Assembly: GCF_020509005.1 (NCBI RefSeq)
Contig: NC_063023.1
Coordinates: 992,001-1,056,000 of the forward strand
Direction: 5' to 3'
DNA: 64,000 bases
From: Fulvia fulva
Taxonomy: Eukaryota; Ascomycota; Dothideomycetes; Mycosphaerellales; Mycosphaerellaceae
Part shown: in pieces, positions 52,367-62,616 of the stretch
Layout of the letters: every line of letters begins with the position of its first letter
How positions within the stretch are numbered: position 1 is the first letter of the stretch
Notes under the pieces: generated by a model
Databases searched by the model: none
What the model saw: only the letters and a program-made list of their open reading frames with translations
What the model was told of the DNA's origin: nothing
Translations under genes and position numbers: made by a program

Positions 52367-53389
52367 CTACACCACCATCGTCCACTTCAACTTATCCCCC
52401 TTCACAATCTCTTCCTTCCTCGCTTCCAACTCCTCCATGTCCCAAGCGGCCGCAACATATCGCCCACTCAGGAACTCTGGTCTATTCTGTGACATTCAAA
52501 CACAAACAGCCCCGCAAAGGCCAATGTCATCCTTCAGGACTGCTCGATTGTCAGCACAGCACAATCCAGGTAGCACATGACACTCACACTATACGATCTC
52601 TTGCGCCTTCTCCTTCACGCCCGGCGTCGCAACACTTCCTGGATGCACCGCCACAGCAACAATCCCTTCCTCCTTGTACATACCCGCCATGATCTCAGTG
52701 AGGCTATTCTGCGCAAGCTTGGCGATGTTGTAGCTGTATGGCGGACTAGTCGTCGTTAGCCTTGCCCTCATTGCAGTTCACCTCCCGGACACTCAGACTC
52801 ACAAAGCGGTCATATGCGCAGCTCCGCTTGTGATGTTGACAATGGTTTTACCCCCGCCCCTCAGCAGAAACGGGATCAAGTACTTCGCAGCGTAGACAGC
52901 TCCAAGGTAATTGAGATTAGTAACTTGAGCAAAGTCTGCCACATTCATCTCATGAATTTTGCTTGCGCCGAAACCAACAGAGTCACCACCACCAGCATTG
53001 TACACAAGAGAGTCCAGACGTCCGCCGAATTCGGTCTCTATTGCTTTGGCAATGTTGACATAGCTGGCAGGATCCGTAGCATCGGCGGTGATGGCGAGGA
53101 CCTGAACGTCCTTGTTGATGCTCTCAAGGTCAGACTTCACTCAGTCTAGGTCCGTGGCTGTGCGGGATGTGATCAAAATTCGACTGGCTTTGGCTTGAGC
53201 GTATGCTTTGGCGATGTACTCGCCAATGCCTTTGCCTGCGCCGATGACGACGACAGTGTAATGGGACGGGAAGGTGACCTTGGTCGGGTCGATCGCTGGG
53301 CCGGGAGTGTTGTGAATTTTGGTGAAGTTCATGCCCCAATGGACGGGAACATTGCGGCCGGCGATGAGGTCTTCCAAGAAGTCTGCCAT
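52367..53389 (-). pseudogene. Short-chain dehydrogenase/reductase pseudogene
   Basis: Classical SDR relic. It reads MADFLEDLIAGRN, YTVVVIGAGKGIGEYIAKAYAQ (dinucleotide loop), SRTATDLD then TGA (53141-53143), and VKSDLESINKDVQVLAITAD continues in the same frame. NAGGGDSVGF and TIVNITSGAAH (catalytic Ser) follow. After an intron (52802-52746) comes PPYSYNIAKLAQNSL with the YxxxK pair, then HPGSVATPG. The next junction closes only if a further TAG is crossed. The last exon reads DDIGLCGAVCV-[TGA]-MSQNRPEFLSGRYV, where Trp is expected (52496-52498), and ends at 52367. At least two nonsense codons make it inactive as read. Confidence 0.75.
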
Positions 53390-54322
53390 CCTGAGACCAC
53401 TGCAGGTCAATACGCTATTGAATGATGTAGTCAGAGTGTTCGAGCTGGGGACGAAGGGCAGGTCGAGTGATATATGTCTACCCGTGGTAAGCGATATGCG
53501 ATAAAGCCCGAGGAATTGGTAATGCAATCAATCCTGCACCAGAGCTTAGCTGTAAGGGCTAGTCCCAGCACGGGCGGCTTCTTTGCAGAAGGATCCTCGG
53601 GTTGGGGGATTCCTCCGCTGCCGACTACTTTCTGTGCCTGTATGTTAAAATCACAGATGGGAAAGCCAAGATGCCATCTTCACAAGCAGCCCATTCCTTC
53701 AATCCCTGCGAGCATAAAGAGATTAGCTTCGGTGATCCGGACTTTACTGCTGTGGTGCGATACATATGTTTGTTGATCATCTTCAGATACGTACCTCACG
53801 AATCAACGACACAGTCTCGGCATCGAGGCCAGCAGAACGCATCAGCTCGGGGTCTTTCATGTTCGTCTCGAAAATGTTGTCGAACCCAGCAGCCAAACCT
53901 GCTCGGTGCATACGAGAGGTTGTCAGTTGCGATGACATGGACATCTCGAAGGGATGCTCATCGTCTTGAGCCAAGCCAGCGGCCAGAGCTATACACAAGC
54001 AGCGTGTCAGTTCGTATGCGGAAATGTTTGCTGAACGCCTCAGTGGCCGCCTCGAAGAGCCCAAAGCAGTACATGTCCTGCAATGCCAGATCATGAGGGA
54101 CACCACTGTCTTTCAGAAGTGGTACTTACCATGGCTCACAAGTCGTCTACCACAGAAAGGATCCGCCCCCTCGGTGCAGCCGATACGTGGAAAGACCTCC
54201 AGCAGTTTATTCATGCCAGGTACCTCTGGATAGACGAAGAATAGTCCCATGTCGCCTTCCATGATGGAGATAGTGCCCCAAGTATGTAAAGACTGGCGCA
54301 TATTCTTGATGACCTGGACTTG

Positions 54323-54330
54323 GTCGCGGG
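54323..54330. repeat. hAT target-site duplication, left copy
   Basis: GTCGCGGG, identical to 57304-57311. Confidence 0.95.
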
Positions 54331-57303
54331 CAGTGAGCGTACCGGTATGGTTACCGGTAAATTTTGAGCCTCACCAACCAATAACCAACTGAATATTGGG
54401 CTCACCATTAGCATACCAGTGGTTACCTCCTTCCTAAATAGGAAGGTGGATGTAGTTTACAAGGTGTTGTTGCTATTGCTCGGTCCTGCCTGTACCTCTT
54501 CATTCACCTCATTCTCTGACACCTCTTGCTGTTGCTAAATCGTCCGCTTGTTGAATTTGGTGTTGTAGTCCGTAAATATCGTCTCCTCACTGTCCATATC
54601 TTCGCCTTTGCCTAGAGGTCCGTACCGGTTGCGGAGGCAACTACAGGCCTCTATAACGAGGTCTCCGAGCTGTGATCTTCGATAGTGTATCATATTACGG
54701 CTAGCACTAAAGCTGCGCTCTAGAGCATCGCTTATAAGCGGCAGTGCTAGTGTATCGAAGGCAAATCGTGCTAGCTTAGGCTCTATATCTCGGTGTGCGT
54801 ACTAGTATCTAAGCACGTCGTATAGGGCTATCTTCTAGTCCTTAATCTCCTGTAGTGACTTGCCGGCGTGTAGATCAGGCTTATAAGCTTGTAACAGGTA
54901 GCGCTCGAATGAGTCAACCCTTAGTGTTAGCATAAATAAGTCCGTGATCTTGCGGCGCTTGAACTTCGATAGATTAGCTCGAAGATCGTCCTCGCTATCG
55001 GCCTTAATAACAGGCTGTGTTTGAGTTTCTGTAGCTTGCGATTGCGATTATGACTGCTTCTTCTTCCCCTTCCGCTTCTTTAGAGGTGTTGCGGTATCCG
55101 TAGAGGTGTTAATATAGCTAGCGGGTTTGTAGAACGTCTCCTAGATATCTATCGCCTATGCTTTCGTACTCTTGATCTAAGACTGCTAATCTTTCGTACC
55201 GGCGCTCTAGAGGTCTTCAAACCACGCGTGTTTCAATATAGGGTTTAGTATCACTACGGCGTAGTAGATAGGTATGTCGTCTGCGGCTTAGAAGTACTTC
55301 TCGACCTTCCGCTACGAGGCTTCGTAGCATTTCGAGAGATAATCGAAGGAATCGTCTTTCTCGGTTTCCTACTTATACTCGGTGTTGTAGGCGTTAAGGG
55401 TGTTAAGCATAAAGCAGAGAGTCGGATACTAGTCGAAGAGGTGTTTCTGCTCGCCCTAGGTGTCTATAGTCGTAATCTCGAAGACCTGTAGCGTGTTATA
55501 TAGCCTATCGAGTTGATACTAGTCACTGGTCGAGGGCGCATTGTTTTTGATAGTAGGATCGTCCCTATTTTGGAAGCAGAAGGTGTTAATGCGTTCCTTG
55601 ATAGTAATAGCACGTCCGATTATATAATAGAAGCTGTTCTAGCGCGTAGAGTTGTCTTGAATAAGCTATAGGATAATAAGTTAGCAAAAGAGGTGAATAG
55701 GTAGGAGGATAACGATAACGGCTTTTGTTCGGTATACTGACGGGAATCTCCTGAGCCAATAGATAGGCTCAGATAAGCACTAGCGCCGTCACGTACGCTG
55801 TCCTAGACATCCCTTACTTACCTTAAGGTTATCAAATTCCTCTAACCCTTCACCTCCTACTACCTCTCTAAACTCGTCTAACCTCTATGTTGAAGCCCTT
55901 ATCCACTTTATTACATTATGCAGCTTGCCAATAGCACTACGAGCATACTAGAACGCCTCCACCGCCGCGAATACGCCCTCCTCCGTCTTCAGTTCCAGCT
56001 CCTTTAGGTCCCGATTAGATGACTCTCCTAGTAGTAGCGACTTCGCGTAGAGGTTAGCAATATAGCCGAAACATCGTAGGCGGCGGCCCTTACGGTGATG
56101 GACCTTTATCTACGGGTACATCCTCCTTATTAGCGTATCAACCGCGGTGTCGTTATTACTAGTATTGTCGGTTACGAAATACCCGATTCGGTACAAGATC
56201 GAGTACTCGGCGAACACCTCCTAAAGCGCGTCTGTAATATTCGCGCTATTATAGTCACTACGTAGTCGCCTAAACGCTAAGAGCTTAGTATAACGCTTGC
56301 CTCGAGTAGAGATATAATAGGTATAAACCGAGACGATAGCGCGATAATTAGGAGAGGTCTAGACGTCGAATGAGATATAAATATCGCTTAGTGCCTTTAG
56401 TATCTCCTAGATCAACTTCGCCTTCCAGTTCTCGTACTTATAGAGCACCTACTTTCGAATAGTCGCGCCGGCGCGTAGTAGATGCTATCTAATGTTCTGC
56501 GATAGGCAATAAACGAGCTCTCGAAAGTAGGCGTTCTCGACTATACGGAAGGCGATATAGCAGTATATAATCTATCGGATAAGTAGTCGCTTAAATTCGT
56601 CAAACTTGGAGACTAACGCCTACATTAAAGTCGTCTACGCCAGATCAACGACAGGCTCTTCAACAACGGCAATATGCTAACCCTGCTTGTTTAATCTATA
56701 GACAGTATGGTGAGAAAGTGGCCCTTGATTACCGTTAACGATAGGTAGTTCTTGAGGCTTACCCTCTAGCTTATAGGTCCAGTAGTAATACACCTCCTTG
56801 CTATCATCGTGCCGCATTAACGACTCGCCATGTTGCTATACCGGAGAGGTCCGTTTACGCGTCCCTTTCGACTGTATCGCCTTCTTGCGCGTGTACTCCT
56901 TGCTATAGAGCTTGAAGCAGTCCTTGTGCTTATCCGAACGGAAGTCTAGGTTCTTCAAAGAGAGGGTTATAATATCGGATGCTGGGGCTCGATTGCCGGT
57001 AAATGATGGCCATGCGAAGGGCATTGTAGCGACAGTAAGGTGAAAGAAAGAGGTGAATACACACGCAAAACGCGTAGGTACGCGACTCCAAGATCATGCT
57101 AATTTAGCGTGTACCAACTACGGATCAGCATCCTACTGGAGCGGCTTAGATACGGGCTCTAGGCTATATATGGATCTAGTTACCAAGGGCAGTGAGGTAC
57201 CTCACCACTGAATAACCAACAGCGACAGCGAGGTCACCACAACCAACCAATAACCACCGGTTAGCACCACTAACCATTAGCAACCATACCAATAAGCTCA
57301 CTG
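54331..57303. mobile_element. hAT-superfamily DNA transposon (2,973 bp)
   Basis: Ends are CAGTGAGC...GCTCACTG. The inverted ends match for the first 8 bp and then partly for about 12 more (left CAGTGAGCGTACCGGTATGG, right reverse complement CAGTGAGCTTATTGGTATGG). The 8-bp target duplication GTCGCGGG lies at 54323-54330 and 57304-57311. TIR start CAGNG and an 8-bp duplication define hAT. Short TA[AC]C[CG]GGTTA-type subterminal motifs occur near both ends. The internal minus strand encodes a decayed transposase. Confidence 0.93.
54430..57024 (-). pseudogene. Decayed hAT transposase
   Basis: Reads from MPFAWPSFTGNRAPASDIIT (57024) through a Lys/Arg-rich region, then fragments such as ENAYFRELVYCLSQNIR, ISFDV-[TAG]-TSPNYRAIVSVYTYY (FDVWTSP expected), VTDNTSNNDTA and RLRCFGYIANLYAKSLLLG. 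The C-terminal hATC dimerisation segment (LARFAFDTLALPLISDALERSFSASR) follows, ending RNRYGPLGKGEDMDSEETIF. At least eight stops interrupt it. Those I checked are TAG, at places where Gln (CAG) or Trp (TGG) is expected. No intact ORF over 65 codons remains. Confidence 0.85.
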
Positions 57304-57311
57304 GTCGCGGG
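57304..57311. repeat. hAT target-site duplication, right copy
   Basis: GTCGCGGG; on the minus strand it reads CCCGCGAC within the methyltransferase exon. Confidence 0.95.
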
Positions 57312-57864
57312 TGTGCATGACTGCCTTGATGTGAGTCAGCGTGGTTCGAGACGATATGAGATTGGGTGTCTGCCTACTGCGTGACTGTATATCAAGCTAC
57401 ATTTATTGTTGATGAGTAGCACGGCATTGGATTTGGCGTCCAAGGTCGTAAAGTCGACGGCGTCTCCAGCAGCATAGACCAGGTTGTCGAGACAATGTCC
57501 TGCAGCTTTTGCGTCCTAGAGATGCCTTCTTAGCGCTATACAAGGCCTCTCAAGTAGAGCGGTAATCAGCTGTACTCAGCATGTGTGTCCATGCCGCATC
57601 GGCGTCGCAGCATCGTGAGACGCGACTCAGACACACCTTGATAGATTCTTCATCGATATCAATGCCAAGCACTTTAAGCTCAGGGTAGCGCTTCGCGATG
57701 CTCAGAGTGATGGCTCCAGGGCCGCAGCCGACCTCGAAGACAGTCTCACCGGGCTTCAATGAATCAAGAATGGGTATCAGGTGAGGCACATCGCGTTCTA
57801 AGCTCCGGCTGGCCATGGCCTTTCGCATGATGCCTCCGGCTGAGAGGAAAGCTGTTACCTCCAT

Positions 57865-59057
57865 TGTGGTCGACGATGTTGTAGAGGTAACGATGGCCGC
57901 TGTGCTTCAAATGGCGAGAATGATTGGGACCTATGCGAAAGGCTCCGAGCCCCATAGGCCTAAGCAGTTTTGTAGAGAGAGACGCGTCGTGCAACGCTTC
58001 CGCTTTCATACGCTGCGAGAGCACTGTCGTGGGTACCTAAAGAAGTGACTCTGTAGTTGTGCAAGCGGCCACCTCTTTTATCAGAAGCCCTCGGTTGCTG
58101 CTGCTGTGACGGAGACCAAAAGCGGAAAGTGGAGCCTTGCCCTGACTGATCCTTCCAGAAATGCTCTTTCCCTGTATCGAGCACGAAATCGATGCAACAT
58201 GGAAGGCGCGTGCACGGCGAGGCTTGCACCCAGTGCAGTCCACTGGATGGAGGCGCCAGTCAGGACTGTGCTCGCTCCGGTGTCCAGCTTCGGCTATGGC
58301 GCAGCCCAAGATCTTTCTGCTTCAGACGTTATTTGCAAGGCGCTTGTGCTGGAACTTATTGGTGCTTGCGCAATTCCAGTAGACGAACGCAAGGTGTATC
58401 CCAGAGTAGCTCAATACATTACAGCGCTGCGTGTCTCGCATGTTTTGTGCATAAACGAATGCGAAATTCTTTCCATGTCTGCACATGAATTGATACGTAG
58501 GCGAATGACCGTCGGAAAAGGTCTGAGATATGAACTGATTATTTTCACAACTAAGCTACAGCGTGCGTGCTTTTATCACACATACAGTTTCCCCAAGCCA
58601 GTACATACTCCTCGCTGTAAAGCACTGCCAATAAACAAAAGAAAAACTTTCTGACCTGCTGTCTGGTATCAAAAGCCCTTATCCACGCCGCTGCCGAAGG
58701 AAACAGCGCTGAGCGGAATGCTGATGGCCTTGCTCAGTCGGTGATGCTCATCCGCCATGTCTCCATTTGCAACGCCAGCCAGACCGCCTTGTGCATTCCT
58801 TAGCAATGCCGCCGCCCCATCACTGCTACGTCTGGGCGTTGCCATGCCTCCGTCGCTCTTCTGTCCATTGCCAGGTCCCTAACCTTGACTGGTGAAGCCG
58901 CGAGAGTGATTTGGTTGTCCGTGCGAAGATTTGGAGGGTGGTCCTTGTGGTCTTGTCGGAGTCAGCTAAACAGTCAAAAGTACAAGTGCAGGGTATGAAG
59001 GGATAAAGATAATCTATGCTCCGGGGTATCAGGGATAGTTAGGGGAGCAAGGACGAT
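57865..59057. other. Region between methyltransferase and septin
   Basis: A plus ORF at 58106-58654 is not recognised. On the minus strand 58670-58970 has a coding-like frame (MATPRRSSDGAAALLRN, DEHHRLSKAISIPLS, GSGVDKGF) that may be an alternative septin tail (see findings). Confidence 0.45.
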
Positions 59058-60242
59058 CTAGTACCCGTTCATGGTCATGCGCTGACTCTGTCTGCTGAGT
59101 TCGCGATCAGCAGAAGGTGAGATTGGTCGGCTACCGCCGTGGACCTGTGCACTGGACTCCTTGAGAGCAAGCAATTGCTTGGCACGGAACGATTCGTAGT
59201 GGATTTGCGATGTTGTCTCGATCAGGTCCTGGAGATGGGTGCGTGTGAGGAAGTCGCGGAGGTAGACGAATTCGCAGTGCTTCTCGTCCTCGACGTTGAT
59301 GGTTCCCCAGCGGTTTTGGCGACCACGAACAGTCTTGCCGTTGACGTTGATGTTCTTCTCGCTGCCGACGACTGCGAATGGGATGATGGACTGGAAAGAG
59401 TATCAGTACGAGGTTCGTCGATCTTCGACTGCTGTCCCATACCTTGATCTGGGAGTTCATGGCTGCCTCTTCGGCATCGTACTCCTCATTCTCGTAGGGG
59501 TACATGCGAATGTTGTGGAAAGCGAATTCCTCCTTGATGCGGTCCTTGAAGAGCTGTCTCTCCTCCAAGGTAAGACTATCCGCCTTGGCAATGACAGGCA
59601 CGACGTTGACCGTCTCGCTGAGCTTCTTCAACACGACAATGTCGATTGGCTTCAGCGCGTGGCCGGTAGGTGCGATGAAGTACAAGCAGCAGTGGATGCG
59701 GGTGTCCTGGATGTATCGCTCGCGCTGGGCTGTGAGTTCCTTCCTCAGGTATGCGCTGTGCTGGTCCTTGATGTACTTGACGATTGGGTCCCAGCAGCGG
59801 TCGTTGTTCACGAGATCGCCATAACCTGGGGTGTCGACAATGTTCAGGCGGAGACGCACGCCGTTCTCCTCGATGATGTGGGTGACTGGGTGGATTTCGG
59901 TGGTGCTACGAATTGGCTCGGTGGGCTGGAGGCGACCCTTGCTGTCCACAAGATGCGATGCGAAGATGGTGTTGATGAGCGTCGATTTGCCGAGACCTGT
60001 CTGTCCTACAAGCGCATTAAATGTCAGTGCCGGTTCACCCGCTGTTGGGCATATGGCAGCGTGCGACTGAACTGTCGCGTAGGCATTGAGATGTCGCATC
60101 ACATGAACGTACCAACGCAGATAACGTTGAACTGAAAGCCGCGCTTCAGCAGCTTCTTCTCGATCTGGGTGGTGATGCTGTCGAAGCCGACGTGGCTCTT
60201 GGGGAACACGCTCTGAGGCGGCTGCGAGTGCACCGCTGCCAT
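59058..60242 (-). CDS. Septin, Cdc10/AspD type
   Basis: Exons 60242-60113, 60005-59443, 59390-59058 give 341 aa. Septins are GTP-binding filament subunits at septa and hyphal tips. Landmarks: SHVGFDSITTQIEKKLLKRGFQFNV (polybasic region), G1 GQTGLGKSTLINTIFASHL, G3 DTPGYGD, G4 AKAD, the septin-unique element SIIPFAVVGSE...RGRQNRWGTINVEDEKHCEFVYLR and DFLTRTHLQDLIETTSQIHYE. There is no C-terminal coiled coil, which in yeast distinguishes Cdc10 from Cdc3/11/12. The exon-3 frame ends MTMNGY at 59058. An alternative splice there could add a downstream tail. Confidence 0.92.
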
Positions 60243-60596
60243 AGTCGCTGTGTTTGTGTTGGAAATGTCGCAGAGGTGTGAGTGAAGCTGGTATGGAGGA
60301 GAGAGTCTTGTCAAACGAGTGAAGTTGGCGGCGGCAGGTGTGGTTGCAGGACTCAATGGCAGGAGCAAGGGCAACGTCGTGGGCGACGCGGAGGGAGTGG
60401 ACGGAGAAAGTGCGGCCAGCTTTCTACAGGGATCGTGCTCAGGGTCAGGGATGTCCAATCACGAAGCGAGGTAAGAGCCGCAATTTACATGGGTCAGCAG
60501 CGCGGGCGCCTCTTGGCCGGTAAAGCTTCAAGATCACTGCACGCGAGCGCAACATCATCTGTAGTGACCACGCTGTACAGTACGATATCAACCGCA
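60243..60596. other. Divergent promoter region (septin / bL32m)
   Basis: 354 bp between two divergent starts; no motif called. Confidence 0.5.
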
Positions 60597-61175
60597 ATGG
60601 CGTCGATACGACTTCCATCAGCCTCCTTCCTGGACGCGTTTCTGCCTGTTGTGCGCGCGCGACTCCTGCCACAAGAAGACGCGACACAACGATTACCATT
60701 GGTTCAACAAATACAGCAACTACGACTGAAAGCGAGCCTCATACCTGCCGCATTAGCACCGATACCGACAATACTGGGAGAGCTCTGGGATGGCATATTG
60801 AAGGCAGTGCCGAAGAAGAAGACGAGTCACATGAAGAAACGACACAGGCAGATGGCAGGCAAAGCATTGAAGGACGTCACCGCATTGAACAAGTGCAGTG
60901 CATGCGGGAGGCTGAAGAGAGCACATATACTGTGTCCATACTGTGTGCAGAGTATGTGCGAAAGCTTGCGCCAATTGGAGATGGCACTGACGTGAGCGAC
61001 AGGCATACGGCAATGGTTCGGTAACGGCTTCAAGTCGAAGAAGGTAGTCGAGATGGAGAAGGAAGAACAATTCGCCAAGTGGAACGAAGAGCTTAGGTCA
61101 ACAGGAAAGAGAGAGCTGAGATGGGAAGATCTGTATGATGAGAAGGACACCAAGAAGGATGAGGCTAAGGCGTAA
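60597..61175 (+). CDS. MRPL32: Mitochondrial large-subunit ribosomal protein bL32m
   Basis: Exons 60597-60951 and 61003-61175 give 175 aa. bL32m is a zinc-ribbon protein of the mitoribosome; in yeast it is processed by the m-AAA protease. The N-terminal 70 residues form a presequence. The mature bL32 core starts AVPKKKTSHMKKRHRQMAGKALK, followed by CSACGRLKRAHILCPYCV (both CxxC knuckles present) and IRQWFGNGFKSK. A charged C-terminal extension follows. The intron GTATGTGCG...GAGCGACAG joins YCVQ to S-IRQ in phase. Confidence 0.92.
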
Positions 61176-61328
61176 AGTCTGGCCGCTGCGAACGAGCATT
61201 AGCGTGGCGTTACACATTGACTGGACTGGGTCCCACCTGTACAGCGAGCTTGGTATGTATATCTACGAATTGACTGCTACAGCAGCTTCTACACGAAACG
61301 ATCGATGCGCCGATTCCACTATACTGCC

Positions 61329-62159
61329 CTACAGAGACCGCCTTCGACTACCATCCTGCTCATCGCGAGCTGCATGCGATTCATCTTGAGCGAACAACTC
61401 ATACCCCTTCCGCAGGATACTAACATCCTCTCTCAAACGTTTCAGCTCCTCCAGGACACGCTGCCACTCCTCTGCCTCTCTCGCCTTTCCAGCATGTCGA
61501 AGTCTCTCCTCTGAATTCCTGCTCCGCCTCAACGAGTCAACCGTACTACGAACCTGATCCAGCTGCTGCTGCGCATACGGGCCCAGTGGTGACTTCAGTC
61601 GCTGCTCGAAGGCAAGAAGTTTATCCCGGTCGTACCTCCAGCCAGCGCACTCCAATGGAATCAGAACTCCATCCGATATATCATCGACGAGACCACATAG
61701 TAGCTCGACTTGGTGTAATCTGCTGTGGATCCGCGTCATAAGAGCAATGTATTGGCGGAGAAAGGTGATGGAGAAACTGTCCTCGGGTAGCGAGAGCGTC
61801 TTCTGGTGGGCGATGAAGAAGTCTGTCGCAGAGAGGCTGTCGGTCAGATGGTGGTTGATATCACTGAGTTGTTCAGCGCGTTGTGGTAGCCTGGACTCGA
61901 TAGAAGAGGTGAGCGCGATGGTGACGCTGACTGTGGTGCGGAGCTTGGTGCATAAGTCGAGCACGATGGGTCTTTCGTCTGGCATGGTGGAGCTGATCTC
62001 TCCACGATCTGAAACCGGTAAGGCTGGAGAATTCGGAGAAGCGTCGTTGGCGGTGGGCGTCCTTAAAAGCGTACGCTTACTCCTTTGCAGCAAACCATCC
62101 TGCACTATCAGCCCTTTAGCAAGCGGATGGCCTTTACGGTCTCCGCGTGAAGCCAGCAC
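61329..62159 (-). CDS. Hypothetical helical/coiled-coil protein
   Basis: Single-exon 276-aa ORF. N-terminal 60 residues are basic and polar. The rest is helical, with IALTSSIESRLPQRAEQLSDINHH, ALMTRIHSRLHQVELLCGLVDDI and a terminal coiled coil (AEEWQRVLEELKRLREDVSILRK). No catalytic motif. It resembles in general style the N-terminal helical domains of fungal STAND or signalling proteins, but I cannot assign it. The start is uncertain. Confidence 0.5.
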   Translation of the reverse strand: MLASRGDRKGHPLAKGLIVQDGLLQRSKRTLLRTPTANDASPNSPALPVSDRGEISSTMPDERPIVLDLCTKLRTTVSVTIALTSSIESRLPQRAEQLSDINHHLTDSLSATDFFIAHQKTLSLPEDSFSITFLRQYIALMTRIHSRLHQVELLCGLVDDISDGVLIPLECAGWRYDRDKLLAFEQRLKSPLGPYAQQQLDQVRSTVDSLRRSRNSEERLRHAGKAREAEEWQRVLEELKRLREDVSILRKGYELFAQDESHAARDEQDGSRRRSL

Positions 62160-62423
62160 GTCATGTTCTCCTCGTCAACGTCGTGCTCCACGCACCGTGG
62201 AAGCGGAATAGTATCATCTGACCCAGCTTCAAGCTTGGAGCGCGACTGCGACAACATGATGTCCTGGAAAGTCCTCCCCACCCAAAGATACTGTATACGG
62301 CATTTCGCATTGAATCAAAGCACACAATCGACGACAGTGACTTGAGTCGCTGCTCGAGGAAAAAACCCCAGCCATGGCAACGGTAAGAGCTTGGTATGGT
62401 CACGTGACGTCTGTTGTCCTCAA

Positions 62424-62481
62424 AGCTTGAAATTGAGTGACTACCTCTTCCAAGCTTGAAATTGAGTGACTACCTCTTCCA
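62424..62481. repeat. Tandem duplication of a ~29-bp unit
   Basis: AAGCTTGAAATTGAGTGACTACCTCTTCC occurs twice back to back. Confidence 0.9.
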
Positions 62482-62616
62482 TGAGTATTTGCAAACTCGC
62501 TTCTCTCACCTCACACAAGATATTCAACAGGTCTGCGACACCGAACATCAGAGGCATTAGGCAGCTACCATTGTTGCACGTGCCCAGAGATACCCACGCA
62601 TCTACACTCTCCCACG

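Larger units (their letters stand above)
53625..57864 (-). pseudogene. Class I SAM methyltransferase gene split by a hAT transposon
   Basis: Exons 57864-57637, 57515-57378, 57324-57304 plus 54322-54130, 53988-53795 and 53705-53625. Without the insertion all phases close to 284 codons. Motif I is VFEVGCGPGAITLSIAKRYP and motif II VLGIDIDEESIK. After them come a YSHA-AVMHTRDQ helix, ISIMEGDMGLFFVYPEVPGMNKLLE, EGADPFCGRRLVSHALAAG and the terminal LKEWAACEDGILAFPSVIL, typical of UbiE-like fungal small-molecule methyltransferases. The 2,973-bp element interrupts exon 3 after GCGAC and duplicates 8 bp. No other lesion was noticed in the exons, so the element may be the only cause of inactivation. 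The natural substrate is unknown. Confidence 0.82.

Noticed and set aside
14000..57300. Idea that TAG is reassigned to glutamine, given many in-frame TAGs at expected Gln positions
   Set aside because: Intact genes here end normally at TAG (Vps29, the NtaA-type monooxygenase, MAPEG). Affected genes also carry frameshifts or TGA stops, so pseudogenisation and RIP-like mutation explain it better.
58106..58654. 182-aa plus-strand ORF between methyltransferase and septin
   Set aside because: No recognisable motif, and the opposite strand is comparably open; not enough to call a gene.
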